Assembly: GCA_964639675.1 (NCBI GenBank)
Contig: CAZXEK010000033.1
Span: 1 to 31,776, forward strand
DNA from: JACQCV01 sp964639675
GTDB lineage: Bacteria > Patescibacteriota > Minisyncoccia > Phycocordibacterales > UBA12445
Reading direction: 5' to 3'
DNA: 31,776 bases
In this document: positions 20,768 through 29,358 of the stretch, piece by piece
Layout: each line of letters opens with the position of its first letter
How positions within the stretch are numbered: the first letter of the stretch is position 1
Made by a program: the position numbers and the translations under genes
The notes under the pieces: generated by a model
Seen by the model: only the letters and a program-made list of their open reading frames with translations
Told to the model about the DNA's origin: nothing
Database searches by the model: none

Positions 20768-21223
20768 TTAGCACAAAATTTTTATTTTCCTCTCGTTCTC
20801 TTTCTCTCCTGTCTCAAAATATATTTTTATAATATCCTTAGGTAATACCTCTTCCACTCTCTCTGGCCATTCTATAAAAATAATATTCGTGGAGCTCTGT
20901 AAAACTTCATCCCAGCCCAAAGCAGACATCTCTTTACTACTCTCCAATCTGTAAGCATCTATGTGAATTAGATGTTTATAAGAAAAACTCTTGGAGAGTT
21001 TATAGATCTTTTCTAAGACAAAGGTAGGACTAGTGATATGACATTTTATGCCAAATGCCCTCGCCACTCCTTGAGTGAAAGAAGTTTTTCCAGAACCAAG
21101 CTCGCCGAAAAGGCCGACAACCGCGGCCCGCTGTCTTTTTTTACAACTACAGGGTAAAAGGCCCCCGGCAAACGACGCTGCCAGTTCATAAGTCTCTTCT
21201 AAATTCTTGGTCATATACTCCAT
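20768..21223 (-). CDS. tsaE: TsaE, tRNA t6A biosynthesis ATPase
   Basis: A 151-residue P-loop protein of the TsaE (YjeE) family, which supports threonylcarbamoylation of A37 in ANN-decoding tRNAs with TsaB and TsaD. The Walker A motif is GELGSGKTSFTQG (about residues 40-52). It is followed by ITSPTFVLEKIY and the Walker B-like HIDAYRLE, then IIFIEWPERVEEVLP. An insert of about ten residues with two Cys (LLPCSCKKRQR) precedes the P-loop strand. It lies 26 nt upstream of polA and may be co-transcribed with it. Confidence 0.95.
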   Translation of the reverse strand: MEYMTKNLEETYELAASFAGGLLPCSCKKRQRAAVVGLFGELGSGKTSFTQGVARAFGIKCHITSPTFVLEKIYKLSKSFSYKHLIHIDAYRLESSKEMSALGWDEVLQSSTNIIFIEWPERVEEVLPKDIIKIYFETGEKENERKIKILC

Positions 21224-21281
21224 AAAACTTAATAAGATAATATAGAATGTGTAAAAAAAAACAATAAGTGGGTAACTTTAC

Positions 21282-21309
21282 TTGTATCTAAAAAAAGAAG
21301 TGCTAGTAT
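21282..21309 (+). promoter_or_regulatory. Promoter of pilB
   Basis: TTGTAT (21282-21287), 16 nt, and TAGTAT (21304-21309) with an upstream TG. The predicted start lies about 5 nt before the ATG at 21321. Confidence 0.5.
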
Positions 21310-21320
21310 GAAAATAAATT

Positions 21321-23012
21321 ATGTCCGATTTCCAAGACACGAGTCAACAAAATAAATTAGACGAACTCAGAAAATCAGAGGCCGAAGAGCTGGCAGAGGT
21401 GTTGTCTAAAAAATACAATCTTCCGTACATAGATCTATCGACTCTCTCTATTAACACTGATGCCCTAAGAATCATATCCGAGGAAGATGCTCGGGCTTCG
21501 GGTATGGCTGCTTTTAAACTAGTAGGAAAAAAAGTCCACATCCTAATCATCTCCCCTAATAATAAAAATCTCCCGGGGATTTTAGAGAAAATTAAAGAAA
21601 AAAAATACACAGTTGAGCTGTACCTAGGATCGATAAGCAGCCTAGAAAGGGCTTGGGAAAGATATAAGGAGATCTCCTATAGTATGGAGACAAGGGCTGG
21701 ACTAATAGGTATTTCTGAGCAGGAACTAACTCTTGTCTTAGAAAAAACCAAAAACATTGACGATGTTAAAGGATTAATCTCCGAAACTATACAGAATAAT
21801 AAAAACCAAGGGGTTTCTAAAATCTTAGAAATTATAATCGCTGGAGCGATGCGAATTGGCGCCTCCGATATACATATTGAATCCCAAGATAATGAGACCA
21901 GGCTTAGATTTAGACTAGATGGGGTGCTGCAAGATATAAGTCTATTTAGCCCTACCATTAACAAGCTTATCCTCTCTAGATTAAAACTTATCTCCGGCTT
22001 AAAACTAAACATCAAGGCCGAATCTCAGGATGGAAGATTTAGTATAAGCACCACGAACAAACAGATCGAGGTCAGAACCTCAATTTTACCAGGCCCATAT
22101 GGTGAATCAGTCGTTATGAGACTACTTGATCCGGATTCAATTGCCATTACCCTAGATAAAATGGGCATAGAACCGAGACTCTTGTCTATTCTTGAAGCTG
22201 AGATCGCTAAACCAAACGGAATGATTCTTGTTACAGGCCCAACTGGCTCTGGAAAGTCCACAACTCTCTACGCTTGTCTTAAAAAAGTTAACGAACCTGG
22301 ATCAAAAATAATCACCATAGAAGATCCTATCGAATATCATCTACCCGGAATATCTCAAACCCAAGTCAATGAGGATAGTGGCTACACATTCCTTGAGGGC
22401 CTGCGCTCTGCACTTCGACAGGATCCAGACATAATCATGGTTGGTGAGATCCGAGATAAAGAGACCGCTAAGATCGCCATCAACTCTGCCCTCACGGGAC
22501 ACTTAGTTTTTTCAACACTTCACACCAATTCTGCTGCTGGGGCGATACCGAGATTAATTGACCTAGAGGTTAACGCCAAAGTTATCAGCTCTGCCCTAAA
22601 TATGGTCCTAGCCCAAAGACTAGTGAGAAAACTCTGTGCTGTGTGTAAAAAAGAGACGACACCAACAGAAAAAGAAAAAAAGATCATAGACTCAGTACTG
22701 GAAACGATCAAAAATAAAAAAAATGACCTGGGTGATCTGAGCTCTAATAAAATATGGCTGCCAGGCCTTGGTTGTCCGGAATGTAACGGCATCGGCTACA
22801 AAGGTAGAATTGGTGTCTATGAAGCAATTATAATGGATAGAAATATAGAAAAATTGATCGACACGAACCCAAGTGAAAGAGAGATAGAAAAAGAGGCCTT
22901 ACCACAAGCTATCTTGAACATGAGAGAAGACGGTATAATTAAGGTGCTTCGAGGTATTACCTCTTTGGAAGAGGTCCAGAGAGTAGTTGAAGTGAGTAAT
23001 GTTCTGGCTTAA
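21321..23012 (+). CDS. pilB: PilB/GspE-type type IV pilus assembly ATPase
   Basis: A 563-residue secretion ATPase that powers pilin assembly. The N-terminal MshEN-like domain (about 1-140) is followed by the ATPase core. MRIGASDIHIE, Walker A GPTGSGKSTT (about 306-315), the Asp box region IEDPIEYHLPGISQTQVNE, Walker B DPDIIMVGEIRDKETA and the His box STLHTNSA are all present. A zinc-binding tetracysteine is formed by CAVC and CPEC (about 439 and 486). PilM/N/O are encoded at the other end of the window; no pilin, PilC or PilT is seen. Confidence 0.95.
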   Translation: MSDFQDTSQQNKLDELRKSEAEELAEVLSKKYNLPYIDLSTLSINTDALRIISEEDARASGMAAFKLVGKKVHILIISPNNKNLPGILEKIKEKKYTVELYLGSISSLERAWERYKEISYSMETRAGLIGISEQELTLVLEKTKNIDDVKGLISETIQNNKNQGVSKILEIIIAGAMRIGASDIHIESQDNETRLRFRLDGVLQDISLFSPTINKLILSRLKLISGLKLNIKAESQDGRFSISTTNKQIEVRTSILPGPYGESVVMRLLDPDSIAITLDKMGIEPRLLSILEAEIAKPNGMILVTGPTGSGKSTTLYACLKKVNEPGSKIITIEDPIEYHLPGISQTQVNEDSGYTFLEGLRSALRQDPDIIMVGEIRDKETAKIAINSALTGHLVFSTLHTNSAAGAIPRLIDLEVNAKVISSALNMVLAQRLVRKLCAVCKKETTPTEKEKKIIDSVLETIKNKKNDLGDLSSNKIWLPGLGCPECNGIGYKGRIGVYEAIIMDRNIEKLIDTNPSEREIEKEALPQAILNMREDGIIKVLRGITSLEEVQRVVEVSNVLA

Positions 23013-23038
23013 TTGACAATTAAAAATAGTCGTGCAAT

Positions 23039-23215
23039 AAAAAAATCGAGACGATAAATCTCTAAGCAATTCTTTTAATAAAATACTAAAAGTTAAGTTA
23101 CTCTCAAAGGATAACCCCAGCTCTCTACGTAAACGTAGCACCAGGATGTCCTTCTTGAATAACCATCTAGGCCCGGAAGCCCAATTGCTTAGAGATTTAT
23201 ATTCTCGATTATCCC
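23039..23215 (-). ncRNA. ssrS: 6S-like RNA
   Basis: A transcript of about 177 nt folding into one long rod. The closing stem has TCTCGAT and 16 perfect pairs (23183-23198 with 23056-23071). A large central bubble follows whose 3' side contains a small hairpin (CTTTTA/TAAAAG). The terminal arm is capped by CTACG-TTTA-CGTAG. Seven T after the closing stem act as the end signal. Length, central bubble and 3'-side hairpin match 6S RNA, which binds housekeeping RNA polymerase. The call rests on shape, not on a matched sequence. Confidence 0.65.
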
Positions 23216-23221
23216 AGTAAA

Positions 23222-23250
23222 AGGGTATCATGTAGTAAAGAAAATGTCAA
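23222..23250 (-). promoter_or_regulatory. Promoter of the 6S-like RNA
   Basis: On the minus strand, TTGACA (23250-23245), 17 nt, then TACCCT (23227-23222) with TG two bases upstream. The predicted start near 23215 matches the base of the closing stem. It lies immediately upstream of the divergent ruvB ATG. Confidence 0.7.
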
Positions 23251-23257
23251 GGGTAAT

Positions 23258-24250
23258 ATGGAAGCAGAAAATTTAACAAAAGGTGAAGAAAAATATCTGG
23301 ATAATGCCTTAAGGCCTTCCAAATGGGCTGATTACATTGGTCAGGAGACCATTAAGGAAAACCTGCAGATACTTTTAGCAGCAGCTAAAACCCGTGGGCA
23401 AACACCCGAACATGTCTTATTCTACGGCCCGCCTGGATTAGGTAAAACCACATTGGCATACCTCCTGGCTAAAGAGAACGGTTCGGAGCTGAAAGTTACT
23501 TCCGGTCCAGCAATTGAAAAGATTGGTGACCTCGCTTCCCTCCTCACTAATCTATCCCCTGGAGATATTCTTTTCATAGATGAGATCCACCGGTTAAATA
23601 AACTGATCGAAGAGGTTCTATATCCCGCCATGGAATCTGGCAACCTAAACATAATAATAGGAAAAGGGCCTTCTGCCAGAACTATCCAGCTAGATCTACC
23701 ACCATTCACCCTAATCGCAGCAACCACCAGAATCGCTCTGCTATCCTCTCCTCTACGTTCCAGATTCTCTGGTGGAACATTTCGCCTAGAATTCTATACC
23801 GACTCTGAGATAGAGACGATCATTAGAAGATCTGCTGGTCTCTTAAATATGGAGATTGAGGTCGGAGCAATAAAAGAGATCGCTAAAAGAAGCCGTTTTA
23901 CCCCAAGAATTGCTAACCATCTTCTTAAGAGGTGCCGTGACTTCGCTCAAGTTTATAAAACTAATATTAGCCTCGATGCTGTTTTTAAAACCCTTAAACT
24001 TTTAAATATAGACGAAGCCGGCTTATCCTACTCTGACAGAAAAATCTTAGAAATAATTATAAATAAATTCAACGGTGGCCCAGTCGGCCTAGGCACCATA
24101 AGTGCTGCAACATCAGAGGAAGAAGAAACCATTGAAGAGATTAACGAGCCGTACCTAATCCAGCTGGGATTTCTAGAAAGAACCCCCAGAGGACGCGCAG
24201 CTACAAAGAAAGCCTACGACCACTTAAATATAAAACAAAAACAAAATTAA
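23258..24250 (+). CDS. ruvB: Holliday junction branch-migration ATPase RuvB
   Basis: A 330-residue AAA+ motor. The family start RPSKWADYIGQE is followed by Walker A YGPPGLGKTTLA (about 56-67), Walker B ILFIDEIHRLN and the sensor ATTRIALLSSPLRSRF. The C-terminal winged helix contains GGPVGLGTISAA and FLERTPRGRAAT. It works on RuvA-bound junctions. AAGGG lies 6 nt before the ATG. The 6S-like RNA is transcribed away from it. Confidence 0.97.
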   Translation: MEAENLTKGEEKYLDNALRPSKWADYIGQETIKENLQILLAAAKTRGQTPEHVLFYGPPGLGKTTLAYLLAKENGSELKVTSGPAIEKIGDLASLLTNLSPGDILFIDEIHRLNKLIEEVLYPAMESGNLNIIIGKGPSARTIQLDLPPFTLIAATTRIALLSSPLRSRFSGGTFRLEFYTDSEIETIIRRSAGLLNMEIEVGAIKEIAKRSRFTPRIANHLLKRCRDFAQVYKTNISLDAVFKTLKLLNIDEAGLSYSDRKILEIIINKFNGGPVGLGTISAATSEEEETIEEINEPYLIQLGFLERTPRGRAATKKAYDHLNIKQKQN

Positions 24251-24438
24251 TAATCGTCGTCCTCGTCGTCCTCATTATCATCCTTCTCGTCATCATCTAA
24301 ATCTACTCCATCCTCATCGTCGAGACCCTTAAAATCTTTATCCGAATCTTCGTCAGAATCATCCAGACCAAAATTACTTAACCCTGGTCCCATATTAGTT
24401 TCTGACGGGTCAGCGTAGCTCGAGTAATCACTATGCAT
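24247..24438 (-). CDS. Small acidic protein (63 aa), probably disordered
   Basis: The frame starts MHSDYSSYADPSETN and ends in a run made almost only of Asp and Glu (DDDEKDDNEDDEDDDY). No fold or family is visible. Polyacidic tails of this kind occur on nucleic-acid mimics or chaperone-like proteins, but that is analogy only. Its end overlaps the convergent ruvB stop by 4 nt. The 73 nt upstream are extremely AT-rich repeats of TAATTA. It lies between ruvB and ruvC. Confidence 0.6.
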   Translation of the reverse strand: MHSDYSSYADPSETNMGPGLSNFGLDDSDEDSDKDFKGLDDEDGVDLDDDEKDDNEDDEDDDY

Positions 24439-24511
24439 ATTTTTATTAATTAATAATTAATAATAATTAATATTATTATCAGAACTATATTTTTTTTGCA
24501 AGAGGTTAATT

Positions 24512-25006
24512 TTATTTTTGGGGATAATTTCCTTTTTCGGATACAAGACAGGTAAGGGCCACCGCAATCGCATCAAACTCATCATCTTGATTAGTTAGGC
24601 CTTTTCTACCCAACTTAAAGATGCACTTCAACATATACATTACCTGATCTTTTGTCGCCTTGCCATATCCAACCACAGCGATTTTTATTTGTAATGGAGT
24701 ATACTCATAAACCCTGAGCCCGAGAGATCTCGCAATATATGTTATCGCCCCTTTAGTTTCAGAGACCCCCATTACGGTCTTTTGATTTTTTGTAAAAAAA
24801 AGTTTTTCTATCGCTAAAGCTTCTGGAGACCACTCTTTTATTATTTTCAGAACATTTTTACCAAGTTCAAAATATCTTTCAGAAAGTGTCATCTCTTTGC
24901 TGGTTTTTAAACAGGTAGAAAAGAGTGTGACATTCTTCTCACCACTCTTTTCCAGTACTGCAACCCCAAGGCGTTCGTAGCCTGGATCGATACCAATGAC
25001 CCTCAT
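24512..25006 (-). CDS. ruvC: Holliday junction resolvase RuvC
   Basis: A 164-residue RNase H-fold endonuclease. The first strand MRVIGIDPGYERLG holds Asp7 and LAIEKLFF holds Glu67. The last motif DDEFDAIAVAL supplies the final acidic pair (about 142 and 145). The loop FTKNQKTVMGVSETKGA is typical. It overlaps the yebC stop by 4 nt (ATGA), so translation is coupled; yebC-ruvC is a common conserved pair. Confidence 0.96.
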   Translation of the reverse strand: MRVIGIDPGYERLGVAVLEKSGEKNVTLFSTCLKTSKEMTLSERYFELGKNVLKIIKEWSPEALAIEKLFFTKNQKTVMGVSETKGAITYIARSLGLRVYEYTPLQIKIAVVGYGKATKDQVMYMLKCIFKLGRKGLTNQDDEFDAIAVALTCLVSEKGNYPQK

Positions 25007-25542
25007 TCTTCTTTCAAAGCGTTAGTGTAGACATTGTCGATATCAGGATTCTCTTCTAAAAGATCTAGAATTGTCATAAGCTTCTCCTGATCTCCTTCGG
25101 ATAGGTCTATCTTGGTTGTCGCTTCAAAACCATCATTTAATTTTTGAAAGGCCCAAACTACCGACCCTTGAGCCCCAAGTGATGCTCCCCCTTCAGACAA
25201 AAGAAACTTAATCTCATTTATCGTTCGATTTTTACTATCTGTCATCCCCTTTATAATAATCGCAACACCTCCCGGACCATATGCCTCACATAAAATCTCT
25301 TCTACACCACCTGAAAGTACCCCGGCCCCTTTGGCGATTGCCCTTTCAATGTTGTCCTTCGGCATATTCTCTGCTCGTGCTCTTTCTATCGCCAACCTAA
25401 GACCAGAAGAGTTCTTGTCCCCTGCGGAGTGTTTTGATTCGAGAATAATCTGCTTAACCAAAACAGAAAAGACTTTACTCCTTTTTGCGTCCTCTGCGCC
25501 TTTTTTATGTTTGATCTTCGAAAATTTATTATGCCCAGACAT
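25003..25542 (-). CDS. yebC: YebC/TACO1-family translation or transcription factor, short form
   Basis: A 179-residue protein beginning MSGHNKFSKIKHKKGAEDAKRS, the family start with Asn-Lys in place of the usual Ser-Lys-Trp. NMPKDNIERAIAKGAG and EAYGPGGVAIIIKGMTDSKNRT are further hallmarks. Usual members have about 240 residues; here the last domain is reduced although it still ends NPDIDNVYTNA, the normal terminal motif, so this is an internal loss rather than a cut end. Family members ease ribosome stalling at proline runs or bind DNA. It lies between tyrS and ruvC. Confidence 0.94.
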   Translation of the reverse strand: MSGHNKFSKIKHKKGAEDAKRSKVFSVLVKQIILESKHSAGDKNSSGLRLAIERARAENMPKDNIERAIAKGAGVLSGGVEEILCEAYGPGGVAIIIKGMTDSKNRTINEIKFLLSEGGASLGAQGSVVWAFQKLNDGFEATTKIDLSEGDQEKLMTILDLLEENPDIDNVYTNALKEE

Positions 25543-25564
25543 ACCAAATATAGATTTCTAATAT

Positions 25565-26764
25565 CTAAACAACGATTTTTAAAAACCTTCTCTTTCCAAC
25601 CTTAATAATTCCACCGCCGCCAACGCTTGCCTCGGGATCATTAATTTTCTGATCATTTAAACTAATAGCGCCCTCTTTAAGCAACCTCCTAAATTCCGAA
25701 TTAGATTTTACTATTTCGTTTTTAATAAGCACTGTCACCACCTTCTTGTCGCTCTCAGCCCTAACAGTCAAAATATCATCTGGAGTATCTTTATTTTGAA
25801 AAATCTTTATAAACTCACCCTCTGCCCTCTCGGCCTGCTCTCTACCATAATACAAAGCAACAATCTCTCTGGCTAGAAACATTTTTGAATCTCTCGGGTT
25901 TAATCCACTAGCTATATCTTTACCAACCTTATCAATATTTTTTAAAGAAACATCTGTACAAAGTTCTAGCCCAGAAAGAATGAGATTGTCCCCCCAACTC
26001 ATAACCTTGCCAAAGACCTCTTCCGGAGAATCAGAGAAAGAAGCCATATTACCTAAAGTCTTTCCCATCTTTATGCCACTCGAATCAGAGATAAGTTTCA
26101 TCGTAATTACAAATTTCTCCTTGCCCTTCATTTTTTTCATAAGATCACGGCCCACAAGCATATTGAATGTTTGATCATTGCCACCAACTTCACCATCAAC
26201 ATCCATGGCAACGCTATCGTAACCCTGCATTAATGGGTATAAAAACTCATGAAGATACAGATCCTTCTCTTCAGAAATACGTTTTTGAAACATTTCCCGT
26301 TTGATGGTTTGAGCAAGGGTCATCTTTGAGGCGAGAGAGAGCACTTCCGTAAAGGAGAGCGGGGTCAACCATTCAGAGTTATACCTTAGAGATGCGGGAT
26401 TTTCGCCATCAAAATTAATAATGTGGGAAGCCTGTTCTTTATACAAGCGAGCATTTTCGAGAACTTGTTCAGGGGAGAGCGAAACGCGAGTTGCGGTTTT
26501 GTCCGTCGGATCTCCGATAGTTGCAGTAAAATCACCAATCAAAAGAATAATTTTGTGTCCCAGTCTTTGGAAGGCTCTCAACTTAAGTAGTGGAACTATA
26601 TGCCCAACATGAAGTGTCGGCGAAGTGGGATCAATCCCTAAATATATTGTAAGTCGCTCCCCACTCGCAAGTCTTTGACGCAAAAAATCCTCGGAAGGAT
26701 ATATCCTCTCTGTCCCCCTTGTTAAAAGGTCCTCTACTTTTTCTTTGTTTGTGTCTATTTCCAT
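25565..26764 (-). CDS. tyrS: Tyrosyl-tRNA synthetase
   Basis: A 399-residue class I synthetase. The HIGH motif is HVGH (residues 52-55) within YLGIDPTSPTLHVGH. The Tyr site includes LMQGYDSVAMDVDGEVGGND, and the KMSKS loop is KMGKT (232-236). A C-terminal S4 RNA-binding domain (FRRLLKEGAISLNDQKI) ends the protein. The Gly-Gly-Asn-Asp-Gln pattern and the S4 domain fit the TyrZ-like bacterial branch. It lies upstream of yebC by 22 nt. Confidence 0.96.
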   Translation of the reverse strand: MEIDTNKEKVEDLLTRGTERIYPSEDFLRQRLASGERLTIYLGIDPTSPTLHVGHIVPLLKLRAFQRLGHKIILLIGDFTATIGDPTDKTATRVSLSPEQVLENARLYKEQASHIINFDGENPASLRYNSEWLTPLSFTEVLSLASKMTLAQTIKREMFQKRISEEKDLYLHEFLYPLMQGYDSVAMDVDGEVGGNDQTFNMLVGRDLMKKMKGKEKFVITMKLISDSSGIKMGKTLGNMASFSDSPEEVFGKVMSWGDNLILSGLELCTDVSLKNIDKVGKDIASGLNPRDSKMFLAREIVALYYGREQAERAEGEFIKIFQNKDTPDDILTVRAESDKKVVTVLIKNEIVKSNSEFRRLLKEGAISLNDQKINDPEASVGGGGIIKVGKRRFLKIVV

Positions 26765-26837
26765 CTTTCTACAATCTCTAATTTAACATACTTATAAAAA
26801 AATAACAGCTGTAATCCTGTTCAGGGTGGTTTTTCTA

Positions 26838-26846
26838 TGTTACTGT
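26838..26846 (+). promoter_or_regulatory. Extended -10 of the PBP gene
   Basis: TGTTACTGT followed by 7 nt and the ATG at 26854. The hexamer is a weak match, but spacing equals that at six other genes here. Confidence 0.35.
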
Positions 26847-26853
26847 GGGGTGA

Positions 26854-29358
26854 ATGCGTAAAAAACACTCTCTGGGAAACAAACTAAGGGTTCTGTCCAT
26901 TTTTATTCTTCTTAGTTTAGGCTCTTTGTTGCTTTGGCTAACCACACTTGAAATCCCAGATTTTAAGGGTCTAGACCAAAGAAAGATTTCAGAGTCAACA
27001 AAAATATATGACCGAACTGGCAAAATTCTCTTGTACGACATCCACCAAGGCGTAACCAGAAAGATTGTTCCTTATGGGGATATTTCGATCAACCTTCGAA
27101 GAGCGACAATTGCGATCGAAGACAGTGACTTCTATAAACATCCAGGAATAAAATTTGGTTCGATGCTAAGGTCGGCTTTTGTTAATCTAGAATCAGGATC
27201 GTTAAAACAGGGTGGCTCTACAATAACCCAGCAAGTTATTAAAAATGCTCTTCTAACTTCAGAAAAAAGATTCTCCAGGAAGATTAAGGAGATTCTCCTG
27301 GCCCTGAAACTAGAGCGCGTTATGACCAAAGAGGAGATCCTGACTCTCTATCTAAACGAGGCCCCTTATGGCGGCTCAATCTACGGCGTGGGCGATGCAA
27401 GTAGAAAGTTTTATGGTAAAAACGCGAAGGAGATAACCATGGCAGAAGCGGCCTACCTAGCGGCCATCCCTAAAGCTCCGACATTCTACTCTCCTTATGG
27501 TAATAACCGAACGCGTCTAGAAGAAAGAAAAAACCTGGTCTTAGACAGGATGATTGAGCTTGGTTTTGTAACTAAAAATGAGGGTTCCTCCGCTAAAAAA
27601 GAGAAGGTTGTCTTTTTGCCAAGAGAGACGACGGGAATAAAGGCCCCACATTTCGTCGAATATGTTCGGTCATATCTAGAAGAGAAGTATGGTCAAAGCT
27701 ACCTAGAAACTAAGGGCTTGAAAGTAATAACTACCTTAAACTGGGAGCTGGAACAAAAAGCTGAACAGATTGTAAAAAAACATGCCGAACAAAATGAGAT
27801 AAAGTTTAAGGCTAAAAATGCTGGGATGGTCGGCATCGACCCGAAGACTGGTCAGGTTTTAGTGATGGTCGGGTCCAGAGACTACTTCGATGTTAAAAAC
27901 GAGGGAAACTTCAACATAACCACTGCCCATCGCCAACCAGGATCAGCTTTCAAGCCGTTTATTTATGCCACCGCCTTCAATAAGGGATACTTACCTGAAA
28001 CCATCCTTCTGGATCTTCAAACCGAGTTCCAAACGACCTGTTCTCCTGAAGGCAAGCCCCTTTTAGAAACTACCACGGAGTCAGAATGTTACATGCCGGT
28101 TAATTATGACGGTAAATTTCGCGGGCCAATCTCTTTAAGAGATGCTCTCGCGCAATCAATAAACATCCCTGCCATAAAACTCCTATATCTTGTTGGGATA
28201 AAAGACTCAATTCAAACAGCCAGAAACATGGGGATTAAGGGACTTAATGACCCCCTACGCTATGGCCTTACTTTGGTTTTAGGTGGAGGAGAGGTCTCTC
28301 TTTTAGATATGACTAGTGCCTATTCAGTTTTTGCCAATGATGGAGTAAGAAATCCTTACCAGATAATTCTTAAAATCGAGGATGTAAATGGAAATATTGT
28401 TGAGGAGCCAGTCAGCCAAGCAGCTCGAGTCCTTCCAGAAAAAATAGCCAGAATAATTAATAATATTCTTTCCGATTCTAAGGCGCGCGCACCGCTCTTT
28501 GGAGAAAACTCCCTTTTGGACATGCCCGGGAAGGAGATCGCTGCCAAGACTGGCACTACAAACGATTTTCGTGATGCTTGGGTTGTTGGGTATACGCCAA
28601 ATCTTGCCTTAGGTGTTTGGGCTGGCAACAACGATAACTCTGTTATGGAGAAAAAAACCTCTGGTTATATCGCCGTTCCGATGTGGAGTGAATTCTTTAG
28701 GGAGACGATCTTAAATCTACCGACTGAAAAATTTTTAAAACCTGAAGTGACGGCACCCGAAAAGGTCAATCCTCTCTTGAGAGGCTTCTGGCAAGGGGGA
28801 ATAAGTTACGAAATCGACAAAATCTCAGGTAAATTAGCCACGGAGTATACCCCAAAAGAACTTAGAGAAACAAGGGTTGTAAAACAACTCCATTCAATTC
28901 TCTACTGGGTTGACAAAGAAGATCCAACTGGACCAGCCCCAAAAAATCCAAGCGAAAACGCTCAATTTAATCTCTGGGAGTCTTCAGTGAAAAAATGGAA
29001 AGAAGAGAACAGTATAATCGACGAAACTCTTGATGTTATCCCAAAGGAAAAAGACGATGTTCACGGTGTAGAGATGGGACCAAAAACAATCATTACTTCC
29101 CCCTCTACAGAAACAACCTATAATCCACAAGCTAGGTTAACAATCAAACTGCAAAATACCGGTCGGTTTCCGTTATCTCAGGTCGATTTTTTTATAAACA
29201 ACACCTACCTAGGCTCTTCAAAAAAGGCTCCATTTGAATTTTCTTTCCTCCCTTCCGAAATTCAAGAGATAGGTAGTGAGAGCCAGATTCGAGCTGTTGT
29301 GTATGATTCTGTCTTGAACAAATCAGAAACCGAAACAACTCTTCGTCTCTCTATCTGA
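26854..29358 (+). CDS. Class A penicillin-binding protein (PBP1A type)
   Basis: An 834-residue bifunctional peptidoglycan synthase. There is one N-terminal membrane helix (about 11-31). The glycosyltransferase-51 domain has EDSDFYKHPG (Glu89), GGSTITQQVIKN, RKIKEILLALKLER and LTLYLNEAPYGG. The transpeptidase domain has the Ser motif SAFK (about 365), QSINIPAIKL as the SxN region, and KTGTTNDFRDAWVVGYTP. A C-terminal beta domain of about 90 residues (SPSTETTYNPQARLTIKL) is probably Ig-like. It ends with TGA. With MurE it shows a peptidoglycan wall. Confidence 0.96.
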   Translation: MRKKHSLGNKLRVLSIFILLSLGSLLLWLTTLEIPDFKGLDQRKISESTKIYDRTGKILLYDIHQGVTRKIVPYGDISINLRRATIAIEDSDFYKHPGIKFGSMLRSAFVNLESGSLKQGGSTITQQVIKNALLTSEKRFSRKIKEILLALKLERVMTKEEILTLYLNEAPYGGSIYGVGDASRKFYGKNAKEITMAEAAYLAAIPKAPTFYSPYGNNRTRLEERKNLVLDRMIELGFVTKNEGSSAKKEKVVFLPRETTGIKAPHFVEYVRSYLEEKYGQSYLETKGLKVITTLNWELEQKAEQIVKKHAEQNEIKFKAKNAGMVGIDPKTGQVLVMVGSRDYFDVKNEGNFNITTAHRQPGSAFKPFIYATAFNKGYLPETILLDLQTEFQTTCSPEGKPLLETTTESECYMPVNYDGKFRGPISLRDALAQSINIPAIKLLYLVGIKDSIQTARNMGIKGLNDPLRYGLTLVLGGGEVSLLDMTSAYSVFANDGVRNPYQIILKIEDVNGNIVEEPVSQAARVLPEKIARIINNILSDSKARAPLFGENSLLDMPGKEIAAKTGTTNDFRDAWVVGYTPNLALGVWAGNNDNSVMEKKTSGYIAVPMWSEFFRETILNLPTEKFLKPEVTAPEKVNPLLRGFWQGGISYEIDKISGKLATEYTPKELRETRVVKQLHSILYWVDKEDPTGPAPKNPSENAQFNLWESSVKKWKEENSIIDETLDVIPKEKDDVHGVEMGPKTIITSPSTETTYNPQARLTIKLQNTGRFPLSQVDFFINNTYLGSSKKAPFEFSFLPSEIQEIGSESQIRAVVYDSVLNKSETETTLRLSI

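Noticed and set aside
23100..23180. SRP (4.5S) RNA in the 23-kb intergenic region
   Set aside because: The conserved domain IV loop with GGAAGCAGCC-like bases is absent; the rod with a central bubble fits 6S RNA better.
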